Assembly (NCBI GenBank): GCA_036844945.1
Contig: DAIUEV010000003.1
Location: 1 to 64,000 of the forward strand
From: Palsa-461 sp036844945
GTDB taxonomy: Bacteria; Actinomycetota; Acidimicrobiia; Acidimicrobiales; RAAP-2
Reading direction: 5' to 3'
Length of the DNA stretch: 64,000 nt
Part shown: in pieces, positions 8,646 through 17,739 of the stretch
Position numbering within the stretch: the first letter of the stretch is position 1
How the letters are laid out: every line of letters begins with the position of its first letter
Notes under the pieces: generated by a model
Databases searched by the model: none
Told to the model about the DNA's origin: nothing
What the model saw: the letters and a program-made list of their open reading frames with translations, nothing else
Program-made: the position numbers and the translations under genes

Positions 8646-9863
8646 ATGGCCCGCACGCTGCCATTCCCGGTCTTCGACGCAGACAACCACCTCTACGAGA
8701 CCACCGACGCCTTCATCAAGTACCTCCCGGAGCAGTTCTCGGGCGTCATCAAGTACGTCGAGGTCAACGGCCGGACGAAGATTGCGATCAAGAACAAGAT
8801 CAGCGAGTACATCCCCAACCCGACCTTCAACGTGGTCGCGGCCCCAGGAGCCCAGGAGCTCGAGTTCCGGCTCAAGAACCCGTCGTCGAAGACCAAAGCC
8901 AAGCCCGGCGACAAAACGCTCGAGGCACCGCCCCGCTACATCCACTCGGTGCCCGCCTTCTTCGACCCCGAGCCGCGGCTCGAGCTCATGGACGAGCTCG
9001 GCATCGAGCGGGCCATGATGTGGCCCACGCTGGCCAGCCTGCTCGAGGAGCGGCTGTGGGACGACCCAAAGGCGACCCATGCGGTCGTCCATGCGTTCAA
9101 CCAGTGGATGCTTGAGCACTGGACCTACAACTTCGACGAGCGGATGTTCCCGACGCCCATCGTGACCTTGCCGATCGTCGACGAGGCGCTGCGCGAGCTC
9201 GACTTCGTGGTGGAGCACGGTGCCCGGGCCATCCTGATCCGGCCGGCACCGGTCCCTGACTACAACGGTCGTCGGCGGTCGTTCGCCCTCCCCGAGTTCG
9301 ACCCCTTCTGGCAGCGGGTCCAAGAGTCCGGGGTGGTCGTCGGCATGCATGCCTCGGACAGCGGCTTCCAGCGCTACATGAACGAGTGGGATGGCAACGA
9401 CCTCGAGACCCTGCCCTTCGCCCGCCGCCCGTCCGCCTTCGGGGCGCTCGTCCACGCCGACAACCGCACCATCTCCGACGTCGTCGCTTCGATCGTCGGG
9501 CACGGTCTCGCCACCCGATTCCCCGAGCTCCGGTTCATGCCGGTCGAGAACGGCAGCGCGTGGGTGCGCCCTCTGCTCGCCAAATTCGAGATGGTCTACG
9601 AGCGGTCGCCGAACCTGTTCGACGAGGACCCGCTCGTGACGTTCCGGCGCTCCATCTTCGTCCACCCGTTCCACGAGGAGGACACGATCGGCCTGGTGAA
9701 GCTGGTCGGGCCGGACAACGTGCTCTTCGGCTCGGACTATCCCCACCCCGAAGGAATGTTCGACCCGGTGACCTTCGTCGACGAGCTCGAGGAGCTGCCT
9801 CTCGACGACCAGGCGAAGATCATGGGCGGGAACCTGGCCAGGCTGATGAAGGTGGCCGCCTAG
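8646..9863 (+). CDS. amidohydrolase family 2 (metal-dependent TIM-barrel) protein
   Basis: A 405-residue member of the amidohydrolase_2 group, related to ACMSD-type decarboxylases and hydrolases. FDADNHLYE (residues 8-16) stands where the family has its first metal ligands, VVGMHASD gives a barrel His, VHPFHEED another, and FGSDYPHPEG the terminal Asp. This set is consistent with one bound divalent metal. A good AAGGAG ribosome site lies before the ATG at 8646. Members are frequent next to LLM enzymes and acyl-CoA dehydrogenases in Acidimicrobiia and mycobacteria, but their reactions (C-C hydrolysis, decarboxylation) are mostly untested. Confidence 0.85.
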   Translation: MARTLPFPVFDADNHLYETTDAFIKYLPEQFSGVIKYVEVNGRTKIAIKNKISEYIPNPTFNVVAAPGAQELEFRLKNPSSKTKAKPGDKTLEAPPRYIHSVPAFFDPEPRLELMDELGIERAMMWPTLASLLEERLWDDPKATHAVVHAFNQWMLEHWTYNFDERMFPTPIVTLPIVDEALRELDFVVEHGARAILIRPAPVPDYNGRRRSFALPEFDPFWQRVQESGVVVGMHASDSGFQRYMNEWDGNDLETLPFARRPSAFGALVHADNRTISDVVASIVGHGLATRFPELRFMPVENGSAWVRPLLAKFEMVYERSPNLFDEDPLVTFRRSIFVHPFHEEDTIGLVKLVGPDNVLFGSDYPHPEGMFDPVTFVDELEELPLDDQAKIMGGNLARLMKVAA

Positions 9864-10008
9864 CCCAAGCGGTGGCCGCTCCGGTCGTTTCGGCAGGAGC
9901 GACACGCAGGCCTCTGCCCGACCGGCGACCGGCCGTGCCCCACCGGCGGGTCACCGAAGTGGCGGATAACATCGCCGTTCCCATCGCTCGGAAGGATCGG
10001 ACCAACCC

Positions 10009-10923
10009 GTGAACACGCTGAAGGATCGCGTCGCTGTCATCACCGGGGCAGGACGGGGAATCGGTCGGGAGCATGCCCTCTTGTTCGCCCGAGAGGGGGC
10101 GAAGGTCGTGGTCAACGACCTCGGTGGCGGCACCGACGGCACCGGCGCCGACACAACCCCCGCCCAGCAGGTCGTCGACGAGATCACGGCCGCCGGCGGT
10201 GAGGCCATCGCCAACTACGACGACGTCTCTTCGTGGGAGGGTGCCGAGCGGCTCATCAACCAGGCGATCGAGACGTTCGGTGACCTCCACGTGCTCGTGA
10301 ACAACGCCGGCATCCTGCGCGACCGGATGCTCACGAACATGAGTGAGGAGGAGTGGGACGCGATCATGCGCGTCCACCTGAAGGGCCACTTCTGCCCGAC
10401 TCGTTGGGCCGCGGCCTACTGGCGCGAGCAGTCCAAGAAGGGCGTCGAGGTCCCCCGGGCGGTGGTGAACACGAGCTCGACCTCCGGGCTCTTCGGCAAC
10501 CAGGGGCAGACCAACTACGGGGCTGCGAAGACCGGGATCGCCACGTTCTCGATCATCGCCGACGCCGAGCTCGGCCGGTACGGGGTGCGGGTGAACGCGA
10601 TCGCGCCGGCTGCGGCGACCCGTCTCATCGCGACGATCACCGGCGACACGTTCACCGAACCCGCTGCCGACGAGTGGACCCCGATGCACCCGGCGAACAT
10701 CTCGCCGTTCGTGGCCTATTTGTCCACCGAGTCCTGCCCGATTCACGGGCGGGTCTTCTTCGTCCAGGGCGGCGAGATCTGCCTGTTCCAGCCGTTCACG
10801 GTGGTCGACAAGATCTCGAAGGAAGGGTTCTGGACGGTCGAGGAGCTGCAGACCGAGGCGGCCCGGTTCGGCGAGGTCGAGTTCGACCTCGGCCACCCGA
10901 TGGCGGCCCTGCTCCGGCGGTAG
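10009..10923 (+). CDS. SDR, (3R)-hydroxyacyl-CoA dehydrogenase-like
   Basis: A 304-residue short-chain dehydrogenase of the multifunctional-enzyme (17-beta-HSD type 4) kind. TGAGRGIGREHA binds the nucleotide; VVVNDLGG ends beta2 with an Asp, which favours NAD; NNAGIL is the structural motif; the triad is Ser in NTSSTSG, Tyr and Lys in NYGAAK. The length over 300 residues and the C-terminal extension ending in DLGHPMAALLRR are typical of the peroxisomal-type dehydrogenase. It probably oxidises a 3-hydroxyacyl-CoA in beta-oxidation. GTG start. A TesB-like thioesterase gene follows after 10 bases, so the two are likely cotranscribed. Confidence 0.87.
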   Translation: MNTLKDRVAVITGAGRGIGREHALLFAREGAKVVVNDLGGGTDGTGADTTPAQQVVDEITAAGGEAIANYDDVSSWEGAERLINQAIETFGDLHVLVNNAGILRDRMLTNMSEEEWDAIMRVHLKGHFCPTRWAAAYWREQSKKGVEVPRAVVNTSSTSGLFGNQGQTNYGAAKTGIATFSIIADAELGRYGVRVNAIAPAAATRLIATITGDTFTEPAADEWTPMHPANISPFVAYLSTESCPIHGRVFFVQGGEICLFQPFTVVDKISKEGFWTVEELQTEAARFGEVEFDLGHPMAALLRR

Positions 10924-10933
10924 CGGATCTCCG

Positions 10934-11800
10934 GTGGCCATCGACCGGGACGAGCTCCCGAGCCAACTGCAGCTCCACCAGGTCGGCGAGCACGGCTGGG
11001 AGGCCGAGCCCGAGCCCCACGCCGACGACATCGCCCGCAACGTCGTCTTCGGGGGCCAGATCCTGGCTCAGATGATCATGGCGGCACACTGGGACCGAGA
11101 AGTGGCGGGGCCGCAGACGAAGGACGTGAAGTCGATCCATGCGATCTTCGCCCGGGCCGGCGACTACCGCGCCCCGATCGTCTACGAGGTCGAGCGCATG
11201 CACGACGGCCGGACGATGGGCAGCGACTCGGTGAGCTTCTCCCAAGGCGGCCGGGTCATGGCGCGGGGGCTCATCCTCTGGAGCAACGACGAGCCGGATC
11301 TCATCCGCCACACCCTGGGGGTGGAGATGCCGGACGCACCGCGTCCCGTCACGGTGCCCCCCGAGAGCGGCCTCGTCTTCCCGGGAGCGACAGCGCTCGT
11401 GGTGGAGGGCACGGCGACCGACGCGCACGAGGCGCGGGTCAACCTGTGGACGCGATTCGGCGAAACCTTCCACCCGGTCGCCAACCAGGCCATCCTGTCG
11501 TGGGCAACCGACGGGTACCTGATCGGAGCGGCCCTGGCCCCCCACGCCGAATACAGCGAGGCGGATGCCCACCGGACCATCTCGACCGGGGTGCTGTCCC
11601 ACACCGTCAACTTCCACGACCGGTTCGAGGCGAACGACTGGCTGCTGCTCGCCCACGAGGGCATCTGGGCAGGCCGCGGCCGCAGCTACGGGCGGTGCAA
11701 CGTCTGGGCCGAGGACGGCCGGCTGGTCGCGACCTATACCCAGGACAGCATGGTCCGGGCGATGCCTGCCGCGAGCGGCGGCCCCGACCGAGCCATGTGA
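10934..11800 (+). CDS. TesB-like acyl-CoA thioesterase
   Basis: A 288-residue double-hotdog thioesterase of the TesB/acyl-CoA thioesterase II family. The N-terminal hotdog contains NVVFGGQILAQMI and the motif SVSFSQGGRVMARG; the C-terminal hotdog ends with VNFHDRFEANDWLLLAHE, then AGRGRSYGRCNVW and GRLVATYTQDSMVR, the usual TesB ending. The expected reaction is hydrolysis of acyl-CoA to acid and CoA. The GTG start lies 10 bases after the stop of the hydroxyacyl-CoA dehydrogenase gene. Its place beside beta-oxidation genes suggests a release valve for CoA or a dead-end intermediate. Confidence 0.87.
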   Translation: MAIDRDELPSQLQLHQVGEHGWEAEPEPHADDIARNVVFGGQILAQMIMAAHWDREVAGPQTKDVKSIHAIFARAGDYRAPIVYEVERMHDGRTMGSDSVSFSQGGRVMARGLILWSNDEPDLIRHTLGVEMPDAPRPVTVPPESGLVFPGATALVVEGTATDAHEARVNLWTRFGETFHPVANQAILSWATDGYLIGAALAPHAEYSEADAHRTISTGVLSHTVNFHDRFEANDWLLLAHEGIWAGRGRSYGRCNVWAEDGRLVATYTQDSMVRAMPAASGGPDRAM

Positions 11801-11835
11801 GGGCGCGCCCGTTCGATCAGGCGTGAAGTCTGTGG

Positions 11836-11848
11836 GAGGCCCCGCCTC
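11836..11848. terminator. short hairpin between convergent genes
   Basis: GAGGC, loop CCC, GCCTC lies in the 92-base gap between the convergent TesB-like and thiolase genes. The 5-bp stem is short and there is no T-run, so this is only a weak terminator candidate. Confidence 0.3.
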
Positions 11849-11892
11849 GACGGAGCCAAGGGTCGCAGCGGATCCCCGCCGCGACGATCAGG

Positions 11893-13089
11893 TCAGGCGG
11901 CCTTCTCCAGGATGTGCACGCCGCAGGCGCTGCCGAGGCCGATGACGTGGGCGAGCCCGACCTTGGCTCCCTCGATCTGCCTTGGGCCCGCTTCCCCGCG
12001 CAGGTGGGTGCAGAGCTCCCAGACGTTCGCGACGCCGGTGGCCGCGATCGGGTGGCCCTTGGACTCCAGGCCACCTGACACGTTGACCGGGGTGGTCCCG
12101 TCCCGCCAGGTCGCCCCGCTGTTGAAGAAGTCGACCGCGCCGCCCACCTCGCACAGCATGAGGTTGTCGTAGTGCACGAGCTCGGCAGTCGCGAAGCAGT
12201 CGTGCAGCTCCACGAGGTCGAGGTCCTCCGGACCGATGCCCGCCTGCTCGTAGGCCTGCGTGGCCGCGTTGCGGGTCAGGGTGTTCACGTTGGGGAGGAT
12301 CTGGCAGGCCTCCTCCCACGGGTCGGTCGTGAGGACCGAGGCGGAGATCTTGACGGCCCGCCGGCGCTGCTCAGCCGACAACGTCTTGAGCTTCGAGTCC
12401 GAGACGACCACGGCGGCGGCAGCCCCGTCACAGTTCGCCGAGCACATCGGGCGAGTGTTCGGGTAGGCGATCATCACGTCGTTCATGATCTCGTCGACCG
12501 ACATCTTCTTCTGGTACGAGGCCAGCGGGTTGAGGGTCGAATGGGAGTGGTTCTTCTCGCTGATGCGAGCGAACAACTCGAAGTTCGCCCCCCCGTACTT
12601 GTGGCCGTACTCCTGGCCGATCTGTGCGAACACGCCGGGCATGGTCGATGTGCCGATCCGCCCGTCGAGCGGGGCCACCGCGCCGTCGCGCCCACGGGGG
12701 GTCCAGGTGTTCGCGTCGGCGGCCCGGCTTCCGCCGGCGAGCAGTCCGGCGCCGGCGAGCTTCTCGACACCGACGGCCAGGCCCATGTCGACCTCGCCCG
12801 CCTTGACCGCCATGATCGCCACTCGGAGGGCCGTGGCCCCGGTCGCGCAGGCGTTGGCGACGTTGTACACCGGGATGCCGGTCTGCCCGATCTGCTTCTG
12901 GAGGGGCTGGCCGATCCCGCCCCCACCCATGAGGTTGCCGGCCCCCATAACACCGATGTCCTTCATGGTGACGCCACCGTCGGACAGCGCGCCCATGACG
13001 GCCTCGGATGCCAGATCGAGTAGGTCCTTGTCCGGGTGCTTCCCGAACTTGGTCATGTGGATCCCGAGGACCCAGACGTCTTCGCTCAT
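11893..13089 (-). CDS. thiolase family acetyl-CoA acyltransferase
   Basis: A 398-residue thiolase of the lipid-transfer/SCP-x-like branch. The nucleophilic Cys81 is in NVANACATGAT, the His in ESKGHPIAATG, and the second catalytic Cys in GSACGVHILE near the C terminus, so the enzyme should be active in thiolytic cleavage or Claisen condensation. The ATG at 13089 has a strong GGAGGAG site. A small DUF35 gene lies 22 bases upstream in the same operon; DUF35 proteins often assemble with this thiolase branch and are thought to guide the CoA substrate. Probable role: the last step of a beta-oxidation cycle. Confidence 0.9.
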   Translation of the reverse strand: MSEDVWVLGIHMTKFGKHPDKDLLDLASEAVMGALSDGGVTMKDIGVMGAGNLMGGGGIGQPLQKQIGQTGIPVYNVANACATGATALRVAIMAVKAGEVDMGLAVGVEKLAGAGLLAGGSRAADANTWTPRGRDGAVAPLDGRIGTSTMPGVFAQIGQEYGHKYGGANFELFARISEKNHSHSTLNPLASYQKKMSVDEIMNDVMIAYPNTRPMCSANCDGAAAAVVVSDSKLKTLSAEQRRRAVKISASVLTTDPWEEACQILPNVNTLTRNAATQAYEQAGIGPEDLDLVELHDCFATAELVHYDNLMLCEVGGAVDFFNSGATWRDGTTPVNVSGGLESKGHPIAATGVANVWELCTHLRGEAGPRQIEGAKVGLAHVIGLGSACGVHILEKAA

Positions 13090-13111
13090 CGCTCCTCCTC
13101 TAAGGAAACCG

Positions 13112-13507
13112 TCAGCCAACCGGCTCGAAGGCGAAGCCGACGGCCTCGGTCCCCTCCGAGTCGGTGCCGATGGGAAAGGTGGTCAGCCGGACCTTCATCC
13201 CGAGATTGACCTTCTCGGGGGTCGGGTCGACATTGACGACATTGCCGGCCACCGACGTCCCGTCGACGTCGATGACGCCGGCCACGAACGGAACCGGGAT
13301 GCCCGGGGCTGCCTGGGCCACGATGGTGAACGTCATGAGCGTCCCCTCGCTGCCGATCGGCACCGTCTTGAACTCGGTGGCGAAGCACGCCGCACAGGCA
13401 TTGTGGCGCCCGAAGTACCGGGCCCCGCACGCGGTGCACTCGTGAGCCACGAGGTGCGGCGGATCGCCGAGCACCAGGTAGTCCACCAGCGGGATTTGCT
13501 TCGTCAT
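13112..13507 (-). CDS. DUF35 OB-fold/zinc-ribbon protein, thiolase partner
   Basis: A 131-residue protein with a rubredoxin-like zinc ribbon (Cys24, Cys27, Cys38, Cys41; CTACG and CAAC) followed by an OB-fold of about 75 residues. This is the DUF35 architecture. Such proteins bind acyl-CoA and form complexes with thiolase-like enzymes, as in steroid side-chain aldolases and archaeal thiolase/HMG-CoA synthase complexes. The ATG at 13507 is preceded by GGGGAG. It is the first gene of a two-gene operon with the downstream thiolase (22-base gap), which supports a physical partnership. Confidence 0.88.
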   Translation of the reverse strand: MTKQIPLVDYLVLGDPPHLVAHECTACGARYFGRHNACAACFATEFKTVPIGSEGTLMTFTIVAQAAPGIPVPFVAGVIDVDGTSVAGNVVNVDPTPEKVNLGMKVRLTTFPIGTDSEGTEAVGFAFEPVG

Positions 13508-13702
13508 CAAAACTCCCCTGGGTCGCCACACGGTCGATCGAGCACGGCTCGACGGGTCCCGACGCGCGGCGCGCGCTCGGAGCCCGGCGAGCACTATACC
13601 CACCGACGCCTCGATCGGGCCTCTCGGGCGCGGCCCGGACCAGCCTGGTCTGCACCCTGACCCGGGACCGTCCTGACCGGAACGTCGGAGAGGGACCTCC
13701 CC

Positions 13703-15190
13703 CTATGGCCCTTCTTCGCGCTCTTCGGCGAGCCGCGTCCGGTTGACCTTGCCGGCGGCGCTCCGGGGCAGCGCATCGACGAACTCGAAGGTCTTCGGCA
13801 CCTTTGGACCCGAGAGTCGGGCCTTGCAGTGGGCCCGAAGCGCCTCCTCGGTCGGGGGGCTTGCGGGGTCGGCCGGCTGGATCACGGCATGGATCCGGCG
13901 ACCCCACTCGGGATCCCGCAGCCCGATGACCACGACGTCGGCCACCTCGGGGTGCTCGGACAGCGCCGCCTCGACCTCGGCCGGGAAGACGTTGACCCCT
14001 CCCGTCACGATCATGTCCTGGCGCCGGTCGGCGATGTAGAGGAAGCCGTCCTGGTCGAGCCACCCCATGTCGCCGAAGGTGCGGAACCCGCCGAGGATCG
14101 GCTCGGGTGTGTCGATCCCCACATAGCGGTACGACTCGGCACCCGAGGCGTTCTTCATCCAGATCTCGCCGATCTCCCCCACTCCGAGTTTGCGACGGTC
14201 CTCATCGAGGATGATCAACTCGCACCCGAGCGGCTGGCCGGTGGTGCCGGGGTGGGTCAGCCATTCGACGCCGGTGCAGCCGCAGTATCCGATCCCCTCG
14301 CTGCCGCCGTAGGCGAACACGAACCGCTCGGGCGGGATGAGCTCGAGCCATGCCCGGACCACCCATTCGGCGATCGTGGCACCGCCGTAGATGAGACGCT
14401 CGACGCTCGAAAGGTCGCGCTCGCCCACCCCCTCGAGCCTGGCGATCCGTTGCAGCATCGTCGGCACGAAAACGGTCGTCGTCACCCGATACTTCTCGAT
14501 GAGGTCCACGGCCCGAGCTGCATCGAACCTCTCCATCAAGACGACCTTGTTGCCGTTGAGGATGGCCGGGTAGCAGTACGCGGATCCGTTCGCGTGGTAC
14601 AGGGGTGAGGAAGCCATCGCGATCGTGCGCCCCGACGCCTCGGTCCCGAACAGCGTCGGCTCCTCGGTGTAGAGGCCGGGAGCCGGCGAGACGATGAGCT
14701 TCGGCACGCCTGTCGACCCCGACGTGGCCAAGAGCCGAGCGTGTGGAGGAACGTGGTCTTCGTCTGGTGGCTCCGAGGAGAGCCCGGTGGTTGCGTCGAC
14801 GTCGGCGAGCGACAGGACGCCATCGCTGCCGGCCCCCTCCCAGTCGCCGATGACGATCCGGGCACCGGCGATCCTGAGCAGCCGTTCGCGTTCCCACTCG
14901 GGAAGCGCCGCCCGGAGGGGAAGCACCGCGGCCCCGAGCTTCCAGGCGCCGAACGTGCAGAACAGGTGCTGGGGCACGTTGCGCAGCCCGACGACGACGA
15001 GGTCACCCTCGACCACCCCGTCGTCGGCCAGACGTCGGGCCATCTGGTTCGACCGGCGTTCGAGCTCGGTCCAGGAGATCTCTTGATCGGCACCGTGTTC
15101 GGGCGCGAACACGACCGCCGTCTCGGCGCCCCGCACGGCGGCGAGGTCGCTCAGCCTTCGGCCAAAGGAGACCGAGACCGGCTCCGTCAT
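13703..15190 (-). CDS. AMP-dependent acyl-CoA synthetase/ligase
   Basis: A 495-residue ANL-superfamily ligase. The P-loop-like A3 motif is LLATSGSTGVPK, the adenylate-binding segment is FAYGGSEG, the hinge region reads GDMGWLDQDGFLYIADRRQD, and the C-terminal lysine is in PRSAAGKVNRTRL. It should activate a carboxylic acid with ATP to the acyl-AMP and then to the acyl-CoA. The ATG at 15190 was chosen because the conserved fold starts shortly after; no strong ribosome site is visible. It stands alone on its strand, divergent from the aldehyde dehydrogenase gene by 221 bases in which I see no further gene. The chain length of the substrate cannot be told. Confidence 0.9.
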   Translation of the reverse strand: MTEPVSVSFGRRLSDLAAVRGAETAVVFAPEHGADQEISWTELERRSNQMARRLADDGVVEGDLVVVGLRNVPQHLFCTFGAWKLGAAVLPLRAALPEWERERLLRIAGARIVIGDWEGAGSDGVLSLADVDATTGLSSEPPDEDHVPPHARLLATSGSTGVPKLIVSPAPGLYTEEPTLFGTEASGRTIAMASSPLYHANGSAYCYPAILNGNKVVLMERFDAARAVDLIEKYRVTTTVFVPTMLQRIARLEGVGERDLSSVERLIYGGATIAEWVVRAWLELIPPERFVFAYGGSEGIGYCGCTGVEWLTHPGTTGQPLGCELIILDEDRRKLGVGEIGEIWMKNASGAESYRYVGIDTPEPILGGFRTFGDMGWLDQDGFLYIADRRQDMIVTGGVNVFPAEVEAALSEHPEVADVVVIGLRDPEWGRRIHAVIQPADPASPPTEEALRAHCKARLSGPKVPKTFEFVDALPRSAAGKVNRTRLAEEREEGP

Positions 15191-15411
15191 CGGCCCACCC
15201 GAGCAGCCACGACGGCCCGCACGGGGCCCGTCCGCTCGTCCTTCACCCGGTGCGGCGCACCTGACCCACGTCATGGGTCTCCGCCCCCGGTTCGGGGACC
15301 GCTGGGCACACCGGGGTCGGGGACCGCTTCGTCGTCACCAGCGCCACAAGCTAGTTTCTGCCCGATCGACCCCGTCCCGGGGGTTCGACGTCGGTCCCTC
15401 AGGAGGACACC

Positions 15412-16872
15412 GTGGGTGACCCCCGCATGCTGGTCGGAGGCAAGCTCGTCGAGGCCGAAGGCGGCAAGCTCTTCGACAACGTCAATCCCGCCACCGAGGA
15501 GGTCCTCGGTCAGGTCGCGGACGGCTCGAAGGCCGACATGGCCCGGGCCGTCGAGGCCGCCCGCACCGCGTTCGACACGACGGACTGGTCGTCGGACCGG
15601 TCCGGCCGCCAGGCCGCACTTCGGCAGCTGCAGGCCGCCATCGAGAGCGAGAAGGAGGAGCTGCGGGCCGAGCTCGTCGCCGAGGTGGGGTGCCCGATTC
15701 TCTCCACCTACGGCCCCCAGCTGGACGCCCCGCTCCGCGAAGCGCTGCTCTGGCCGGCCGAAATGATCGACAAGTTCCAGTGGTCCCGGAACATCGGGGA
15801 CAAGGACCCCTTCGGGATGGGGGCCGCCCACCGCGAGGTCTGGAAGGAGCCGATCGGCGTGGTCGGGGTCGTCGTCCCGTGGAACTTCCCGATCGAGATC
15901 ATCCTCAACAAGCTCGGGCCGATCCTCGCGATGGGCAACACCTGCGTACTCAAGCCGGCTCCCGACACTCCTTGGAACGCAACCCGCCTCGGACGCCTCA
16001 TCGCCGAACACACCGACATCCCACCTGGGGTGGTGAACATCGTCACCTCCTCCGACCACCTCGTCGGCGAGGTGCTGTCCACGTCACCGCTCGTGGACAT
16101 GGTCGCCTTCACCGGTTCCACCGCGACGGGACGCCGCATCATGGAGGCGGCGTCGGCGACGGTGAAGCCGGTCTTCCTGGAGCTCGGCGGCAAATCGGTC
16201 AACCTGGTGCTCGACGACGCAGACTTCGCCTCGACGATCCCGATGGCCGCCATGATCTGCATGCACGCCGGACAGGGCTGTGCCATGGCGACTCGCCTGC
16301 TCGTCCCGCGCTCTCGGTACGACGAGGCGGTCGAGATCGCCAAGGCCGGATTCGAGGGCGTCAGCTACGGGGACCCGACCGATCCCTCGAACATCCAGGG
16401 CCCGCAGATCTCGAAGCGCCAGCAGGAGCGGGTGCTCGGCTACATCGAGAAGGGGCGGGCGCAGGGGGCCAAGGTCGTCGTCGGAGGCGGTGTCCCGGCC
16501 CACCTCGAAAAGGGCTTCTACGTCGAACCGACGCTCTTCGTGGACGTCGAGAACTCGATGACGATCGCCCAGGAGGAGATCTTCGGACCAGTGCTGGTCG
16601 TGATCCCCTTCGATGACGACGACGACGCCGTCCGCATCGCCAACGACTCCATCTACGGACTGTCCGGGATGATCAGCTCTGGCGACCTCGAGCGGGCGAA
16701 GGCCGTCGCCGGGCGGATCCGCGCCGGCACCCTGACCGTCAACGGAGGCGTCTGGTACGGGGCGGACGCGCCATTCGGTGGTTACAAGCAGTCCGGGATC
16801 GCCCGCCAGTGCGGCATCGAGGGGCTCGAGATCTTCACCGAGACCAAGACGGTGGCCTGGCCGGCGGGCTGA
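15412..16872 (+). CDS. NAD(P)-dependent aldehyde dehydrogenase
   Basis: A 486-residue aldehyde dehydrogenase with complete active site. VVVPWNFPIEI binds the cofactor, FTGSTATG is the Rossmann turn, FLELGGKS carries the general-base Glu, GQGCAMATR the nucleophilic Cys, and EEIFGPVLVV the late conserved motif. Because the Glu is present it should release a free acid rather than an acyl-CoA. GTG start with an ideal AGGAGG at 15401-15406. It is divergent from the acyl-CoA ligase, which suggests a joint route of aldehyde to acid to acyl-CoA; this pairing is inference. Confidence 0.9.
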   Translation: MGDPRMLVGGKLVEAEGGKLFDNVNPATEEVLGQVADGSKADMARAVEAARTAFDTTDWSSDRSGRQAALRQLQAAIESEKEELRAELVAEVGCPILSTYGPQLDAPLREALLWPAEMIDKFQWSRNIGDKDPFGMGAAHREVWKEPIGVVGVVVPWNFPIEIILNKLGPILAMGNTCVLKPAPDTPWNATRLGRLIAEHTDIPPGVVNIVTSSDHLVGEVLSTSPLVDMVAFTGSTATGRRIMEAASATVKPVFLELGGKSVNLVLDDADFASTIPMAAMICMHAGQGCAMATRLLVPRSRYDEAVEIAKAGFEGVSYGDPTDPSNIQGPQISKRQQERVLGYIEKGRAQGAKVVVGGGVPAHLEKGFYVEPTLFVDVENSMTIAQEEIFGPVLVVIPFDDDDDAVRIANDSIYGLSGMISSGDLERAKAVAGRIRAGTLTVNGGVWYGADAPFGGYKQSGIARQCGIEGLEIFTETKTVAWPAG

Positions 16873-16908
16873 CCCTCCGCTTCGGCTTGCCGACCCCGGC
16901 CGGGCCGT

Positions 16909-17661
16909 TCAGCGCAACCCGAGCAGCGAGCCGCTCGAGGCGACCGCGTCGACGACCGTGACGCCGGGGCTCCGGCGCTCGATCGCCCGGGCGATGAGAT
17001 CCGCCTGGCGGTCATAGGCCCGGCGCGCCGCCACCCGGCGGCCGGCCCGCACGTGACGGACGACGGTGCGCCACTCCGAGGTGATGTACCGCTCGGCGTC
17101 GACCGCCTCGCTCACATTCACCACCTCCCTCGTCACGGCGTCCAGCTCCGCCGCGATGATGTGGCGGAGCGCGACGACGAGCACGTGCTCGGTGGTGTTG
17201 CCGGCGAGCTGCACCGCTCTCTCCGCGACCTCGATCAGCTGGTGGTAGTACGCGTCGAAGTCCCCGATGACCGAGCCAAGCACCTCAACCGAGTCCTCGA
17301 GCGCCGCTGCGGTCGGCGGGCGTTGTTCGCCGGCAAGCCGCTCGACGGCACCGCCGATGATCCGGTCACGGGCCGTCCAGGCGTCGAGGACGGGGACGTC
17401 GCCGATCTGGAGGTAGACCCCGACCCCCTGGGCGGCGTCGGAGATCGAGGGGTGGCGGACCCTCGGCCCGCCACCGAGTCCGCGGCGCACCTCGAGAAGT
17501 CCCTCCCCCTCCAGGATCCGGAGGGCCTCGCGCACCACGCTCTTCGACGCACCGAGCTGACCGACCAGCTCGCTCTCGACCGGGAGCGGATCGCCGTCCT
17601 TCAGCTCGCCGCTCGCGATGCGTTGTCGCAGGTCGGCTGCGATGCCGAGCGAGGCCTTCAT
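16909..17661 (-). CDS. GntR-family (FadR-type) regulator
   Basis: A 250-residue protein with an N-terminal winged helix at about residues 5-70, including GELKDGDPLPVESELVGQLG, ASKSVVREALRILEGEGLLE and the wing after it, followed by an all-helical FCD-like C-terminal domain expected to bind a carboxylate or acyl-CoA. The ATG at 17661 has GAGG seven bases upstream. It is divergently transcribed from the P450 gene, and a CAAAAT-N8-ATTTTG inverted repeat lies in the 78-base intergenic space, so it probably represses the P450 and itself. The ligand is unknown. Confidence 0.88.
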   Translation of the reverse strand: MKASLGIAADLRQRIASGELKDGDPLPVESELVGQLGASKSVVREALRILEGEGLLEVRRGLGGGPRVRHPSISDAAQGVGVYLQIGDVPVLDAWTARDRIIGGAVERLAGEQRPPTAAALEDSVEVLGSVIGDFDAYYHQLIEVAERAVQLAGNTTEHVLVVALRHIIAAELDAVTREVVNVSEAVDAERYITSEWRTVVRHVRAGRRVAARRAYDRQADLIARAIERRSPGVTVVDAVASSGSLLGLR

Positions 17662-17688
17662 GATCGCCTCACGGTAGCGTCGAAGCGC

Positions 17689-17708
17689 CAAAATCGCATA
17701 CCATTTTG
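17689..17708. promoter_or_regulatory. candidate GntR operator
   Basis: CAAAAT, eight bases, ATTTTG forms a perfect 6-bp inverted repeat. It is also a conspicuous AT-rich patch in very GC-rich DNA and is centred between the GntR regulator and the P450 gene. Position and symmetry suit a regulator binding site or overlapping divergent promoters; no experimental family match is claimed. Confidence 0.5.
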
Positions 17709-17739
17709 CGCCGACCGACGAGAGTTGAGGAGCAGGTAG

